Position numbers and translations under genes: made by a program. Below, one piece after another: positions 49,389-58,635 of a stretch of DNA of 64,000 nucleotides (the stretch's first letter is position 1; each line of letters opens with the position of its first letter). This stretch comes from Peptococcaceae bacterium (GTDB lineage: Bacteria > Bacillota > Peptococcia > Peptococcales > Peptococcaceae). Location of the stretch: assembly GCA_019420345.1 (NCBI GenBank), contig JAHZHI010000026.1, positions 12,331-76,330 on the forward strand. The letters run 5' to 3'. The notes beneath the pieces are model-generated. The model was not told the DNA's origin and ran no database searches. It worked only from the letters and a program-made list of their open reading frames with translations.

Positions 49389-49403
49389 ACATGAATAGAA
49401 CCG

Positions 49404-49435
49404 CGCGCCATCTGAAAAGATGGCGCGCTTTTTTC
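49404..49435 (+). terminator. terminator after thrC
   Basis: GCGCGCCATCT (49404-49414), loop GAAA, AGATGGCGCGC (49419-49429), then TTTTTT. Confidence 0.93.
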
Positions 49436-49439
49436 GTGG

Positions 49440-49468
49440 TTTGCAGAGCGTACGATTTCAAGTATAAT
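49440..49468 (+). promoter_or_regulatory. sfsA promoter directly abutting the start codon
   Basis: TTTGCA (49440-49445), 17-bp spacer, TATAAT (49463-49468), then GGAGGC and the ATG at 49475. The expected transcription start coincides with the start codon, so a leaderless mRNA is possible. Confidence 0.6.
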
Positions 49469-49474
49469 GGAGGC

Positions 49475-50170
49475 ATGGAAAAAGAACATTTTGAACACAG
49501 CATCGCGGCGCGTTTTCGGCGCCGCGTGAATCGATTTATTGCAGATATTGAACTGGCCGATGGTCAGCTTGTGCAGGCGCATGTGGCCAACACAGGACGT
49601 ATGCAGGAATTGTTGGTGCCCGGCGTGCCTTGCCTGATTCGTGCTGCTGCCAATCCGGCGCGTAAAACTGCGTGGGATCTTTTGGCGGTGGATCATCATG
49701 GCAGCTGGGTCTGCCTGGTTGCTGCCTGGGCCAATGATTTCATAGGCGAGTGGCTGGCACAGGGGCGCGTCTCTGGTTTCGACCATTGTGAGAGTATCCA
49801 GCGCGAGAAAAAGATTGGGCACAGCCGCTTTGATTTTGCGCTGACACAGGATGGCGTCAATTGGCTGTTTGAAGTGAAATCAGTCAATTATGTGATCGAT
49901 GGTCGGGCCATTTTCCCGGATGCGCCTACTGAACGTGGCCGCCGTCATGTGGAAGAACTTTTGGCACTGCGCAGCGAAGGCTGGCAGACAGGCATTTTTT
50001 TTGTCACAATGGGCCAGCCTGTGGAGTCGGTGGGTTTCAATACCATCAACGATCCTGCCTTTGCAGCAGTGATGCAGCGTGCCATGCTGGAAGGCATGGT
50101 GTGTCGCGCCTTTGCAGCGGAAATCCGGCCGCCGCAGGTGCTGTTCTGCGGTGAACGTCCTATTCGATAA
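49475..50170 (+). CDS. sfsA: SfsA family DNA/RNA nuclease-like protein
   Basis: A 231-residue SfsA protein. The N-terminal OB-like part (RFRRRVNRFIADIELADGQLVQAHVANTGRM) precedes a nuclease-like fold with RFDFALTQDG, FEVKSVNYV and FPDAPTERGRRHVEEL. The D...E-x-K arrangement resembles the PD-(D/E)XK nuclease core. SfsA was named for sugar-fermentation stimulation in E. coli, but its mechanism is unclear. The ATG at 49475 fits the family start; an in-frame upstream extension runs through the terminator and promoter. The next gene starts 12 bp downstream, so they form an operon. Confidence 0.93.
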   Translation: MEKEHFEHSIAARFRRRVNRFIADIELADGQLVQAHVANTGRMQELLVPGVPCLIRAAANPARKTAWDLLAVDHHGSWVCLVAAWANDFIGEWLAQGRVSGFDHCESIQREKKIGHSRFDFALTQDGVNWLFEVKSVNYVIDGRAIFPDAPTERGRRHVEELLALRSEGWQTGIFFVTMGQPVESVGFNTINDPAFAAVMQRAMLEGMVCRAFAAEIRPPQVLFCGERPIR

Positions 50171-50182
50171 AGGAGCTTAAAC

Positions 50183-50998
50183 ATGGAAATCTACGCATTG
50201 GTCGGGCCGAGCGGCACCGGCAAAAGCCATCATGCCACAGAATTGGCGGATGAGCTGCAGATCAACTATATTATTGACGATGGGCTCTTGATTCACAATG
50301 GTAAAAAGCTCGCTGGCACCTCGGCGAAAAGCGAGCCCACCATGGTTGCTGCGGTGAAGCGCGCCATTTTTCTCGACCAGGAACATGCTGAGTCGGTGCG
50401 TAAAGCGCTTGCGCTATATCGCGTGAGGAAGCTTCTGATTCTCGGCACCTCGGAGCATATGATCGACCGCATCGTTGGCGCCTTGAATCTTCCGCCTGTG
50501 AAACAGGTGATTTTTATTCAGGATGTGGCAACGGAAGAAGAAATTGCCATCGCAAAAGAAATGCGCAGTGAAGGCAAACACGTTATTCCGCTGCCAGTCA
50601 TCGAGGTGCGCAAAGATTTGCCAACGGCATGGATTGCGCCGGTGATTGGCTTTTTCAAACGCCGCAGCAAAGAAGACAAGGAAAATCGTGTCAATGAAAA
50701 ATCCATCGTGCGGCCAGCCTTTTCACAGCTGGGCAAGGTGGTAATTTCAGAACACGTTTTTGTGGGCTTAGCACGGCACATTGCTCTGGAGACAGAGATT
50801 TTTGGCCCTAATCCGCGTGTTACTGTGAAAATGAGCGACCTTGGCGCCATCATTCAAATGGAAAGCCGCATTCGTTACGGCACCGCCATTCAGCGGGAAG
50901 TCATGGCTTTTCAGAAAACAGTGATGGAACAAGTCGAACACCTCACAGGTGTACCGGTGCGCCAGGTTAACGTGCGTGTGTCTGGTGTGATTCAGTAA
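50183..50998 (+). CDS. P-loop ATPase fused to an Asp23/Gls24-like domain
   Basis: A 271-residue protein. The N-terminus is a compact P-loop NTPase with Walker A GPSGTGKS at 8-15 and an Asp-rich strand (YIIDDGLLI). The C-terminal 95 residues resemble the Asp23/Gls24 alkaline-shock fold (QLGKVVISEHVFVGLARHIALE, then TVKMSDLGAIIQ...EHLTGVPVRQVNVRVSGV). Asp23 proteins in staphylococci sit at the cell envelope. This composite is conserved in some Clostridia by recollection only, and its role is unknown. It lies between sfsA and dnaD, 12 and 18 bp apart, so it is probably co-expressed with replication-loading genes. Confidence 0.78.
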   Translation: MEIYALVGPSGTGKSHHATELADELQINYIIDDGLLIHNGKKLAGTSAKSEPTMVAAVKRAIFLDQEHAESVRKALALYRVRKLLILGTSEHMIDRIVGALNLPPVKQVIFIQDVATEEEIAIAKEMRSEGKHVIPLPVIEVRKDLPTAWIAPVIGFFKRRSKEDKENRVNEKSIVRPAFSQLGKVVISEHVFVGLARHIALETEIFGPNPRVTVKMSDLGAIIQMESRIRYGTAIQREVMAFQKTVMEQVEHLTGVPVRQVNVRVSGVIQ

Positions 50999-51016
50999 AA
51001 CGATGTGGAGACAATG

Positions 51017-51943
51017 ATGGATACAAAATTTTTGAATTGGTTTTTATCGGGCGGTTCCGTTGCTGTGCCAAAACGCTTTTTGGCGTACATGGCGTCGCTT
51101 GAATTGAGCTTTGAAGAACTTGGTGAGATTGTTTATCTCTTTGCTCAGGAAGGCAGAGTGGCACAGGGTGATGTCTATGCCAAAACCGCAGCCACCGATC
51201 TTGTGCAGAAGCGGCTCATCACTTATAACGTAGACAGCGGCGAAGTATCATTTACGCCGCTTTTTGACCGTATGCTTGGCAAAACCACTGCTGGTGACGA
51301 AGCAGCGGCTCAGGGCAATCCTGTTAAGGAAGACGGCGTTGACACACTGGTCGAAGTTGTGAAACGCTATGAAAAAGAAAAAGGGGTGATTCTGCCTGCG
51401 AAAGCACGCAGTGACCTCAGTGAAATCATCTTGCGTTATGGATGGAACAGTGATCTGGTGTATCTGATCTATGATTATTATTTTACGCACCAGCGCCAGC
51501 ATTATAATTTTCTCTCCTTTGCGCAGATGGCGCACAATGCTGGTGTCAATGACCGAGCCTCCTTTAAGAGCTTTGCCTCCAGCTTGGATTACGAGCTGAC
51601 CAAAGTGCGTGAAGTGCTGCGCTTATTGGGCAAACGCAATATGCCAACAGAGCCGCAGCGCGCGCTTTATGCAAAATGGAGCCGGGAATGGCATTTCAGT
51701 CATGAACTCATTCTCATGGCCATCGATGATACCACTGGCGCCGACAATCCGAGCATGAATTATCTGGATGCCATATTGGCACAGTGGCATCGCATGGGCA
51801 TCACCCGCCGCGATCAGGTGGAAACCTATCGCGCCCAGCAAAAAAGCGCACGTGCACAGCATCGTGCCCGCCCAGCGGCGAAAAAACGCGAACCATATGT
51901 GAGCCAGGAAGGCCCACGTGATTTTTCAAATTTGGAGGAATAA
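51017..51943 (+). CDS. dnaD: DnaD-domain primosome protein
   Basis: A 308-residue DnaD/DnaB(Bacillus)-type replication initiation protein. The N-terminal winged helix (about 1-100) is followed by the C-terminal DnaD domain near 125-270 with the YxxxIxxW-like end (YLDAILAQWHRMGI). Then comes a basic Arg/Ala-rich tail that may bind DNA. The ATG at 51017 is taken because GGAG stands 6 nt upstream; an ATG at 51014 is equally in frame. DnaD recruits the helicase loader during initiation and restart. The loader gene follows 3 bp later, a pairing that supports both calls. Confidence 0.9.
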   Translation: MDTKFLNWFLSGGSVAVPKRFLAYMASLELSFEELGEIVYLFAQEGRVAQGDVYAKTAATDLVQKRLITYNVDSGEVSFTPLFDRMLGKTTAGDEAAAQGNPVKEDGVDTLVEVVKRYEKEKGVILPAKARSDLSEIILRYGWNSDLVYLIYDYYFTHQRQHYNFLSFAQMAHNAGVNDRASFKSFASSLDYELTKVREVLRLLGKRNMPTEPQRALYAKWSREWHFSHELILMAIDDTTGADNPSMNYLDAILAQWHRMGITRRDQVETYRAQQKSARAQHRARPAAKKREPYVSQEGPRDFSNLEE

Positions 51944-51946
51944 TCC

Positions 51947-52903
51947 ATGGCACAGTGGGAATCGAAACGAGAACAGAAAAAACAAGAACGCGATGCGCGT
52001 GTTCTCGCAGCGCATCGCGCACATCCAGATCTTGCCGATGCTGATGCACGCTTGTCGAAACACGCCCTGGATTGTGTCAAACGCAGCCTGCATGGCGATG
52101 TTACAGGATTGGATGATGCTGATGTTACTTACCAGGCCCTGCGCGAAGAACGGCGTGCGTTGCTTGAACGGTATGGCCTGACAGAAGCACTCTATGAGCC
52201 CCAGTGGGATTGTGCGCTTTGTGAAGATCGCGGATACATTCGTCCTGGCGTGCCTTGCGTTTGTCAGCTTGATAAACGTCGCGAAGCCACCTATTTGGCC
52301 AGCGGACTGCCAGAAAAATATCGCAGCAAAACCTTCGATAATTTTCGCGTCGATGTTTACAGCGATCCGGATGACATGCAGCGCAAATTGGTGCGCATTC
52401 ATCGTTTTATCGATGCCCTTGCAGAAGGGCGGCCTATGGGCAACCTCGTGCTGCGCGGCTATGTAGGACGTGGCAAGACCCACCTTTCTGCCGCCATAGC
52501 CAATGCCTGCATCGAGCGCGGGCTCAGTGTCGTTTACCGCCGCACCGACGATCTTCTCGATCTCATTCGTTACAGCAAATTCGAACGCGGACAAGACGAC
52601 GAAGAAACCATTCGCACCTTTGACCTGCTGCGTAACTGTAACCTGCTCATCCTCGATGATTTTGGCGCAGAGCCACGCACCGAATTCGCTGTCGACGAGC
52701 TCACCCGTCTCATCGAAGAACGCAACCTGCGCAACAAATCCTGGGTTATCAACACCAACCTTGAACTCAACGACATCGAAAAACTCTACGACCCACGCCT
52801 CATGGAACGCATCACCGAGAAAGCCACCGTTTTTCGACTGGAAACGCCAGCAAGCCTGCGTATGGGCGAAGCAAGACAAAACTTGGATGTGGAATTGATA
52901 TAA
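51947..52903 (+). CDS. dnaI: helicase loader ATPase (DnaI/DnaC family)
   Basis: A 318-residue AAA+ helicase loader. A Cys-rich zinc-binding part lies at 89-106 (Cys89, Cys92, Cys104, Cys106), as in DnaI. Walker A is GYVGRGKT at 171-178, Walker B is LLILDDFG at 233-240 and a sensor I Asn is in SWVINTNLEL. It should load the replicative helicase DnaB/DnaC at oriC or restart sites, coupled to the DnaD protein encoded immediately upstream. IstB-like ATPases are the main confounder but occur with transposases. The gene has a GGAGGAAT site and ends at a terminator. Confidence 0.92.
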   Translation: MAQWESKREQKKQERDARVLAAHRAHPDLADADARLSKHALDCVKRSLHGDVTGLDDADVTYQALREERRALLERYGLTEALYEPQWDCALCEDRGYIRPGVPCVCQLDKRREATYLASGLPEKYRSKTFDNFRVDVYSDPDDMQRKLVRIHRFIDALAEGRPMGNLVLRGYVGRGKTHLSAAIANACIERGLSVVYRRTDDLLDLIRYSKFERGQDDEETIRTFDLLRNCNLLILDDFGAEPRTEFAVDELTRLIEERNLRNKSWVINTNLELNDIEKLYDPRLMERITEKATVFRLETPASLRMGEARQNLDVELI

Positions 52904-52953
52904 AAATAGCGCATAGTAGGACTTTGATAGGAAATCTTACTATGCGCTATTTT
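52903..52953. terminator. bidirectional terminator between dnaI and LysR
   Basis: A 16-bp stem, AAAATAGCGCATAGTA (52903-52918) with 52938-52953, A and T runs on both sides. It marks the left edge of the AT-rich island. Confidence 0.9.
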
Positions 52954-52957
52954 ATTA

Positions 52958-53851
52958 TTAGTGTTGTTTTGCGATGAGATTTTTGGCTTTTTCAATGTAA
53001 AGCTCTTGGAAAGTTGTGAGTGGATGTTCCGTTGAATATAAAAAACCGACACATACGGAGATGTCATTTGTAATTGGAATTTTACAAAATTTATCTGAAG
53101 GGCAAGGATCGGACTTTAAAAAGAGCATGTTTCCTAAATTATCTTCAACCATTTGCCGTTGCAAAGTAAAGCTGTCTGCATAGATTAAATTTGCGTTATT
53201 ACTGTATAAAGAGAAGAGTTGCGTAAAGAGCGTTGAATCTGATGTTGTATTGAGAATGATTGGGTATTTTACAATGGTTGACATGGAAATTGATTTTAGT
53301 TCAGCCAGCGGTGAATGAATGCTTGTTAATAAATAATAATGCGTATAACTTAATGGGATGAACTTTATAGTATCAGAAAAAGTTGTTTGAATTTCCTTTT
53401 CAATTTTTAATATTGGGAGAACACCAAGATCAACTTTTTGGTTAAGAATATTATCTACGATATCCTCATTTTTTGTGATTATATAATTAATATTGCAGGT
53501 AGGGTATTCTTTTAAAAAATAGCTAATAATTTTAGAAAAATAGAACATTTTTACATTGGCATTTAATGCAACGCTGAATGAATCGAAATTTGTTGGCTTT
53601 CGCAGGAAATAGTTGTATATTTGCTCGTATATTTCGAGCATTTTTACAGCATGTTTATAAAAATATTCTCCTTCGGAAGATAGAACAACACCACGAGGTG
53701 TACGAATGAAAAGATCTGTTTGAAAATCTTCTTCTAGGTTTTTTATTGAAGTACTTAGTGCTTGTTGAGAAACGAATAATTTATTGCTTGCAGCAGAAAA
53801 TGAATGTAAATCCGCGATTTTGACGAAATAGTAAAATTGTTCAATTCGCAT
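52958..53851 (-). CDS. LysR-family regulator of the phosphodiesterase island
   Basis: A 297-residue LysR regulator. The winged helix is typical (QFYYFVKIADLHSFSAASNKLFVSQQALSTSIKNLEEDF), followed by an effector-binding domain. Codon use is markedly AT-rich compared with dnaI next door. The ATG at 53851 follows AAGGAG; a 43-codon in-frame extension upstream has no site. It is divergent from the first phosphodiesterase gene, the classical LysR arrangement, and a palindrome lies between them. Its inducer is probably the imported substrate or product of the neighbouring enzymes. Confidence 0.9.
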   Translation of the reverse strand: MRIEQFYYFVKIADLHSFSAASNKLFVSQQALSTSIKNLEEDFQTDLFIRTPRGVVLSSEGEYFYKHAVKMLEIYEQIYNYFLRKPTNFDSFSVALNANVKMFYFSKIISYFLKEYPTCNINYIITKNEDIVDNILNQKVDLGVLPILKIEKEIQTTFSDTIKFIPLSYTHYYLLTSIHSPLAELKSISMSTIVKYPIILNTTSDSTLFTQLFSLYSNNANLIYADSFTLQRQMVEDNLGNMLFLKSDPCPSDKFCKIPITNDISVCVGFLYSTEHPLTTFQELYIEKAKNLIAKQH

Positions 53852-53947
53852 GAAAAGACTCCTTCCCAAAATAAGCGAATTTAAATGGATTGTAGAAATT
53901 AATATCTCATTAAATAATATTATTATAGAATTAATATTAAAAAGTGT

Positions 53948-53961
53948 CAATAAGGTCTTAT
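53948..53961. promoter_or_regulatory. palindrome AATAAGGTCTTATT, candidate LysR operator
   Basis: A 6-bp perfect dyad around GT lies in the 273-bp divergent LysR/phosphodiesterase intergenic region. The rest of that region is AT-rich. A 31-bp stretch at 54007-54037 is repeated almost exactly before the third phosphodiesterase (61665-61695) and may be the shared promoter. Confidence 0.4.
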
Positions 53962-54124
53962 TTCTATTGAAGGATATCAATTTTATTTGTAGAGCTTTAT
54001 TCTAATAAAATAAATACTGTTTTTCATAATTATAAATAAGAGATATCATAAGTGTAAAGGATCATCTAGCTGATGAAATAAAACGAACAAAGGAATGAAA
54101 GTTTGTTTTAGGAGGAATTTAATT

Positions 54125-56149
54125 ATGAAAAACAAAGTATTGGTTCTTGGTGTGGATGGATTAGATCCACGACTTACAAAAAAGTATATGGATAAAGGTG
54201 TCATGCCGAACTTTACGAAGTTTATGGAACGTGGTTCTGCACGAGAGGATTTGGTGATGCTTGGTGCCATGCCAACAATTACACCGCCGCTTTGGACAAC
54301 ATTGGCAACAGGTGCCTATGTTGGAACACATGGCGTTACTGATTTTTGGAATCCTCATCCAGATAAGTTGGATACTTTAGTGTATTCTTTTGATTCTAGA
54401 AATTGTAAAGCAGAGCCGTTATGGAATGTTTTTTCTGAAACAGGACATAAAACTCTTGTTTTCCATTGGCCAGGGTCTTCTTGGCCTCCAACCAGTGATA
54501 GCCCTAATTTACATGTTGTTGATGGGACACAGCCATCCAATATTAATGTAGCTGTTGGTACCGTTGAATGGGGACAATGGATCGAAGCTTCTTCAGAAAT
54601 CAAAGAAGCACATATTTTTGAACATGAAGACGATGGTTCAGGCGTTGGATGTATTTTGACGGATATTGAAGTTGCTGAAGAAAAAAGCAGTAGTGGTGCA
54701 AAAGCATTAGATCAGTCTTTGAAGCAGAAAACGCTTGTTAATATGATTATGAATGAAAATGAAGGTGAAAATGCTGGGGCTTCTCATCCTGAATTGTATA
54801 ATAACAAGACGACTGTACCAATGAAAGAGGCTAAAGGTTGGGCAGATGCACCTGCTGGCTCTAAGGAATTTAGCATTCCAGTAGCTGGAGGCATGGAACG
54901 TCGTCCTGTCTTGGTTATTCCTGATGAAGATGGCAAATTTGTCAAAGTCGCCATCTATAGATCCAAGAAAGATGCGGAACCAATCGTTGTTCTCGATCAG
55001 ATTGGTGTTGTTGTAAATGATATCTTTGATACTGTTAGCAAAGATGGCGAGAAGATTGATGTTGTTCGCCAGGCCATCTTGGTGGAATTGCCTGAAGATG
55101 GTTCAAAAGTTGAAGTATGGTATGGGAATGCTATGGAAGTAAACAATGATACACTCTTCCATCCAAAATCTTTGCTTAAACAGATTCAGGAAAAGGTTGG
55201 TCAGTTCCGCAGCATTGGGATGATTATCGGTAATTCACCAAATGCTGCCAATAAAGTGTATGCGCCACTTTGGGAATCCTACACCGAATGGCAGGCAAAA
55301 GCCATGAATGCATTAATCGAAGAAAATGGTTATGATGTAGTTTTCTCACATTTACACAATGTAGATGCTGCTGGGCATATTTTCTGGGAGCTCGCTAAGT
55401 ACCGTCCACATGTTAAAGCATATGATGAAACCGACATCCAGGCTGTCATTGAACGTTTCTACATTGACACGGATAGATATCTCGGTCGCTTCATGCATTT
55501 GTTAGATGAAGGTTGGGACATTATAATTACCTCTGATCATGGCTTAGTTTGCTCTGAAGAAGAGGAGCCAGCAGTTCCTATTGGCGATCCATTTGGTGTA
55601 AATATTAAGGTTATGAAAGAACTTGGCTACACCGTAATGAAAAAAGATGCTGATGGTAATGATTTGAGAGAAATCGACTGGAGCAAGACAACGGCTGTTG
55701 CACAGCGTGGTATTTATATCTATCTCAATCTGAAAGGACGCAATCCAGAAGGTATTGTTGATCCTGCGGATCAATATGAGCTCGAAAGAAAGATCATAGA
55801 TGATTTGTACAACTATCGTTGGAATGGGAAACGCATTGTTTCACTTGCTGTGCGTAAAAAAGAGGCAGCTCATTTTGGATTAAATGGCGAAAATGTTGGC
55901 GATATCATCTATTTTAACGAAGAAGGGTTCAATCGTATTCACGGAGATTCTATCTCAACCTATCAAGGTTATGCAGATACTTCTGTTTCACCAATCTTTA
56001 TGGCCGCTGGTCCAAACATTAAAAAAGGCTATGTAACAGATCGTGTAATTCGAGAAGTGGACGTAGCGCCAACTGTAGCTGTACTAGGTGGTGTACGTAT
56101 GCCTGCACAATGTGAAGGGGCGCCTGTTTATCAGATTATCGAAGACTAA
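54125..56149 (+). CDS. cytoplasmic alkaline-phosphatase-superfamily phosphodiesterase, copy 1
   Basis: A 674-residue type I phosphodiesterase/nucleotide pyrophosphatase-like protein. The bimetal centre is readable: Asp11 (GVDGLD), putative nucleophile Thr53 in PTITPPLWTTLATG, Asp414 and His418 (SHLHNVDAAGH), Asp471-His472 (SDHG) and probably His606. A long insert at about 140-380 separates the core halves. No signal peptide or TM segment is present, so it acts on intracellular substrate, unlike secreted NPPs. The family hydrolyses phosphodiesters, phosphonates or sulfate esters; which one is unknown. AGGAGG precedes the ATG at 54125. Transcribed away from a LysR gene; copies 2 and 3 follow. 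From 54221 on it matches copy 3 base for base as far as I could compare. Confidence 0.88.
   Translation: MKNKVLVLGVDGLDPRLTKKYMDKGVMPNFTKFMERGSAREDLVMLGAMPTITPPLWTTLATGAYVGTHGVTDFWNPHPDKLDTLVYSFDSRNCKAEPLWNVFSETGHKTLVFHWPGSSWPPTSDSPNLHVVDGTQPSNINVAVGTVEWGQWIEASSEIKEAHIFEHEDDGSGVGCILTDIEVAEEKSSSGAKALDQSLKQKTLVNMIMNENEGENAGASHPELYNNKTTVPMKEAKGWADAPAGSKEFSIPVAGGMERRPVLVIPDEDGKFVKVAIYRSKKDAEPIVVLDQIGVVVNDIFDTVSKDGEKIDVVRQAILVELPEDGSKVEVWYGNAMEVNNDTLFHPKSLLKQIQEKVGQFRSIGMIIGNSPNAANKVYAPLWESYTEWQAKAMNALIEENGYDVVFSHLHNVDAAGHIFWELAKYRPHVKAYDETDIQAVIERFYIDTDRYLGRFMHLLDEGWDIIITSDHGLVCSEEEEPAVPIGDPFGVNIKVMKELGYTVMKKDADGNDLREIDWSKTTAVAQRGIYIYLNLKGRNPEGIVDPADQYELERKIIDDLYNYRWNGKRIVSLAVRKKEAAHFGLNGENVGDIIYFNEEGFNRIHGDSISTYQGYADTSVSPIFMAAGPNIKKGYVTDRVIREVDVAPTVAVLGGVRMPAQCEGAPVYQIIED
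54221..56149 (+). repeat. 1.93-kb direct repeat, copy A (copy B at 61867-63795)
   Basis: Codons 33 to the stop of phosphodiesterase copy 1 recur without a difference I could find in copy 3, 7646 bp downstream. The 96 bp just before differ at 15 positions, 14 of them silent. Similarity also ends exactly after the stop codon. Confidence 0.85.
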
Positions 56150-56225
56150 AACTTTGCATATATCTTTCAAAAAAAGGTCATTGGATTTTGGTGATCTTTT
56201 TATTGAAGTCCGAATAGGCATGAAA

Positions 56226-56274
56226 AAGGGGCTATTGCACGAACGAAAATTATCGTTTGTGCAACAGCCCTTTT
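56226..56274 (+). terminator. terminator after phosphodiesterase copy 1
   Basis: A long stem with one mismatch and wobbles (AAGGGGCTATTGCACGAACGA side paired with 56252-56274), followed by TTTTG. It separates copies 1 and 2, so each has its own transcript. Confidence 0.8.
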
Positions 56275-56344
56275 GTTTTGTATTCTATCAGGACATTCAT
56301 AACGTATGGTTATTAGTACAGGTATTAGTATATAAAGATGGCGA

Positions 56345-56375
56345 CTTATGCAATGCATAAGAAAAACTGTACAAT
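56345..56375 (+). promoter_or_regulatory. promoter of phosphodiesterase 2 overlapped by a palindrome
   Basis: CTTATGCAATGCATAAG (56345-56361) is a perfect 8-bp dyad with the LysR T-N11-A pattern. It covers the position of a -35 (TATGCA, 56347-56352) 17 bp before TACAAT (56370-56375). The rest of the 317-bp gap holds the preceding terminator. Confidence 0.55.
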
Positions 56376-56466
56376 ATAAATATGATCATAAGCTAAAAGT
56401 CGTCTAGATGATCGTTAAGCTCTGTAATGACATTTATGAATACTATTTGAAGAAAGGAAGATAGTG

Positions 56467-58524
56467 ATGGAAGAGAAGAGAAAAATTATTGTTGTTGGAA
56501 TAGATGGTATGGATCCTCGTTTGGCAAAAAAATATTTAGATGCAGGAAAAATGCCAAACTTAAGAAAACTTTTGAAGAGTGGTTCTGCACGTGAAGATCT
56601 TGTAATGTTAGGGGGAGTTCCAACTATTACGCCTCCAATGTGGACCACGTTATGTACGGGTGCATATCCGGGAACGCATGGTATTACAGACTTTTGGAAT
56701 CAACATCCGACAGAGTTGGATACATTAGTATATTCGTTAGACTCTCGTAATTGCAAAGCTGAGCAGCTATGGAATGTTTTAGCGGAGGAAGGAAGAAAAA
56801 CTTTAGTTTGGCATTGGCCAGGCTCTTCTTGGCCCCCAACTAGTGACAGCCCAAATTTATCTGTTGTAGAAGGTACGACACCATCGGATATTAATTTTGT
56901 GAATGGAAGCATGGAATTTGAAAAATTTATCTGGGCAAAACCAGAATTTGAAGAGAATGCTTCTTATCAAATAGAAGAAGAGGATCATAGTTCTGGAGCT
57001 GGATGTATCATTAGTGGCATTGATTTGGCTGATGAAAAGGCAGAAAAGAAAATGAACAACGCTATGGATACTCTTCAAGATAATACCTTAAAAGCTATTT
57101 TGATGTCTGAACATGAAGGAGAGAAAGCTGGCGCAGAAAAATTTGAAGAAACGATGTATGATCGTTCTGTTAAAGTACAATTGCGCCCTTGTAAAAAATG
57201 GAAAATAGAATTACCAGAAGGTGCAAAAGAATTTTACATTCCAGTTAGTAATGGCTTGGAACGTCGTATCGGCTTGATAGTGCCAAACGAAAATGGTATT
57301 TACGATACAATTAAGGTGTATAAAAATAAACGTGCTGAAGAACCTCTGGTTGTCATTTCTGGGCATGATGTCATTCCGCCATCATATGATGATGTTCTGA
57401 AGAACGGCGAACGTGTCGAGGTTACCAGAACCTATCTTTTAGTGGACTTGGCAGCGGACGGAAGCGAGGTGCTTTTGTATGTAGGGCGCGCTATGAAGGT
57501 AGATATGCCGGATTTATTTCATCCTAAACGCTTGTACAAAGAAATTTTTGACAATGTAGGACCAGTTCCAGGAGTTACTATTATGGGTGGGCGTACTGCA
57601 GAGAGCTGGTTTAGTGTAGATGCGAAAACATGGGATTTTTATGCAAAATGGCAGGCAGATTGCATTAACCATTTGATAAAAACGGAAGGATATGAAATGA
57701 TATTTAGTCATCTGCACAATGTTGATTGTGTTGGTCATGTTATGTGGGAACGTTCAGTGCAAAGAAAAGAATTTCCTAACTGCATTCCTGAAGATTTCCA
57801 AGCTATCATGGAGTACACTTATGTGCAAACTGATAATTATTTGGGCGAGTTTATGCCATTATTAGACGAAGGCTGGACAATAATTGTGACCTCTGATCAT
57901 GGTTTGGTAAGTGCACGAGAAGATATGCCTCCGGCGTTGGGCGACCCATTCGGTGTTAATGCAAAAGCTATGGTTGAAATGGGGTATACGGTATTGAAAA
58001 AAGATGAGAACGGGGAACCGTTGAGAGAAATTGATTGGGAAAAAACACGCGCCGTTGCTCCAAGAGGGTTATACATATATATTAATTTAAAAGGTCGTAA
58101 TCCGCATGGTATCGTGGATCCTAAAGATAAATATGAATTGGAAGAACAAATCATTACCGATTTGTATAATTATCGTTATAATGGTAAACGTTGCGTTGCT
58201 TTGGCAATGCGTCAGCAAGATGCGGCGTTGTTAGGCTTAAAAAGCAAAGATGGAGATAGTTCAATCGGTGATATCGTATATTGGCTAACAGAAGGATTTA
58301 ATAGAGTCCATGGAGATAGTTTATCTACCTATATTGGGCTGGCAGATACCTCAGAATCACCAATTTTTGTTATTGGTGGACGAGGTGTTAAACAAGACTT
58401 CTATACTGATAGAGTTATTCGTGAGGTAGATGTTGCACCAACCATGGCGGTGCTGGCAGGTGTAAGAATGCCGGCACAATGTGAAGGGGCTCCGGTATAT
58501 CAGATTCTCGATTTAGAAAGCTAA
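56467..58524 (+). CDS. cytoplasmic alkaline-phosphatase-superfamily phosphodiesterase, paralogue 2
   Basis: A 685-residue paralogue of the flanking enzymes, alignable along its whole length but clearly divergent. The metal and catalytic motifs are kept: GIDGMDPRL, PTITPPMWTTLCTG, SHLHNVDCVGH, TSDHG and RVHGDS. The middle insert differs most (EEDHSSGAGC, MSEHEGEKAGAEKF), suggesting another substrate preference or a different regulator. The ATG at 56467 follows AAAGGAAG, with an in-frame GTG directly before it. No secretion signal is present. It stands between copy 1 and the DASS permease, with a terminator on each side; some readthrough into the permease is possible. Confidence 0.87.
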   Translation: MEEKRKIIVVGIDGMDPRLAKKYLDAGKMPNLRKLLKSGSAREDLVMLGGVPTITPPMWTTLCTGAYPGTHGITDFWNQHPTELDTLVYSLDSRNCKAEQLWNVLAEEGRKTLVWHWPGSSWPPTSDSPNLSVVEGTTPSDINFVNGSMEFEKFIWAKPEFEENASYQIEEEDHSSGAGCIISGIDLADEKAEKKMNNAMDTLQDNTLKAILMSEHEGEKAGAEKFEETMYDRSVKVQLRPCKKWKIELPEGAKEFYIPVSNGLERRIGLIVPNENGIYDTIKVYKNKRAEEPLVVISGHDVIPPSYDDVLKNGERVEVTRTYLLVDLAADGSEVLLYVGRAMKVDMPDLFHPKRLYKEIFDNVGPVPGVTIMGGRTAESWFSVDAKTWDFYAKWQADCINHLIKTEGYEMIFSHLHNVDCVGHVMWERSVQRKEFPNCIPEDFQAIMEYTYVQTDNYLGEFMPLLDEGWTIIVTSDHGLVSAREDMPPALGDPFGVNAKAMVEMGYTVLKKDENGEPLREIDWEKTRAVAPRGLYIYINLKGRNPHGIVDPKDKYELEEQIITDLYNYRYNGKRCVALAMRQQDAALLGLKSKDGDSSIGDIVYWLTEGFNRVHGDSLSTYIGLADTSESPIFVIGGRGVKQDFYTDRVIREVDVAPTMAVLAGVRMPAQCEGAPVYQILDLES

Positions 58525-58537
58525 GATAACAAAGTTG

Positions 58538-58594
58538 TCAAGAGTGTAGAAATCATTAGATATGAATGTTGAGATTACTACACTCTTGATTTTT
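58538..58594 (+). terminator. terminator between phosphodiesterase 2 and the permease
   Basis: TCAAGAGTGTAG (58538-58549) pairs perfectly with CTACACTCTTGA (58578-58589) over a 28-nt loop, then TTTTT. The large loop may make it inefficient. Confidence 0.72.
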
Positions 58595-58635
58595 AGAAAA
58601 TATATATACTAGATTAAAGAAGTGGGGTGTTATTA

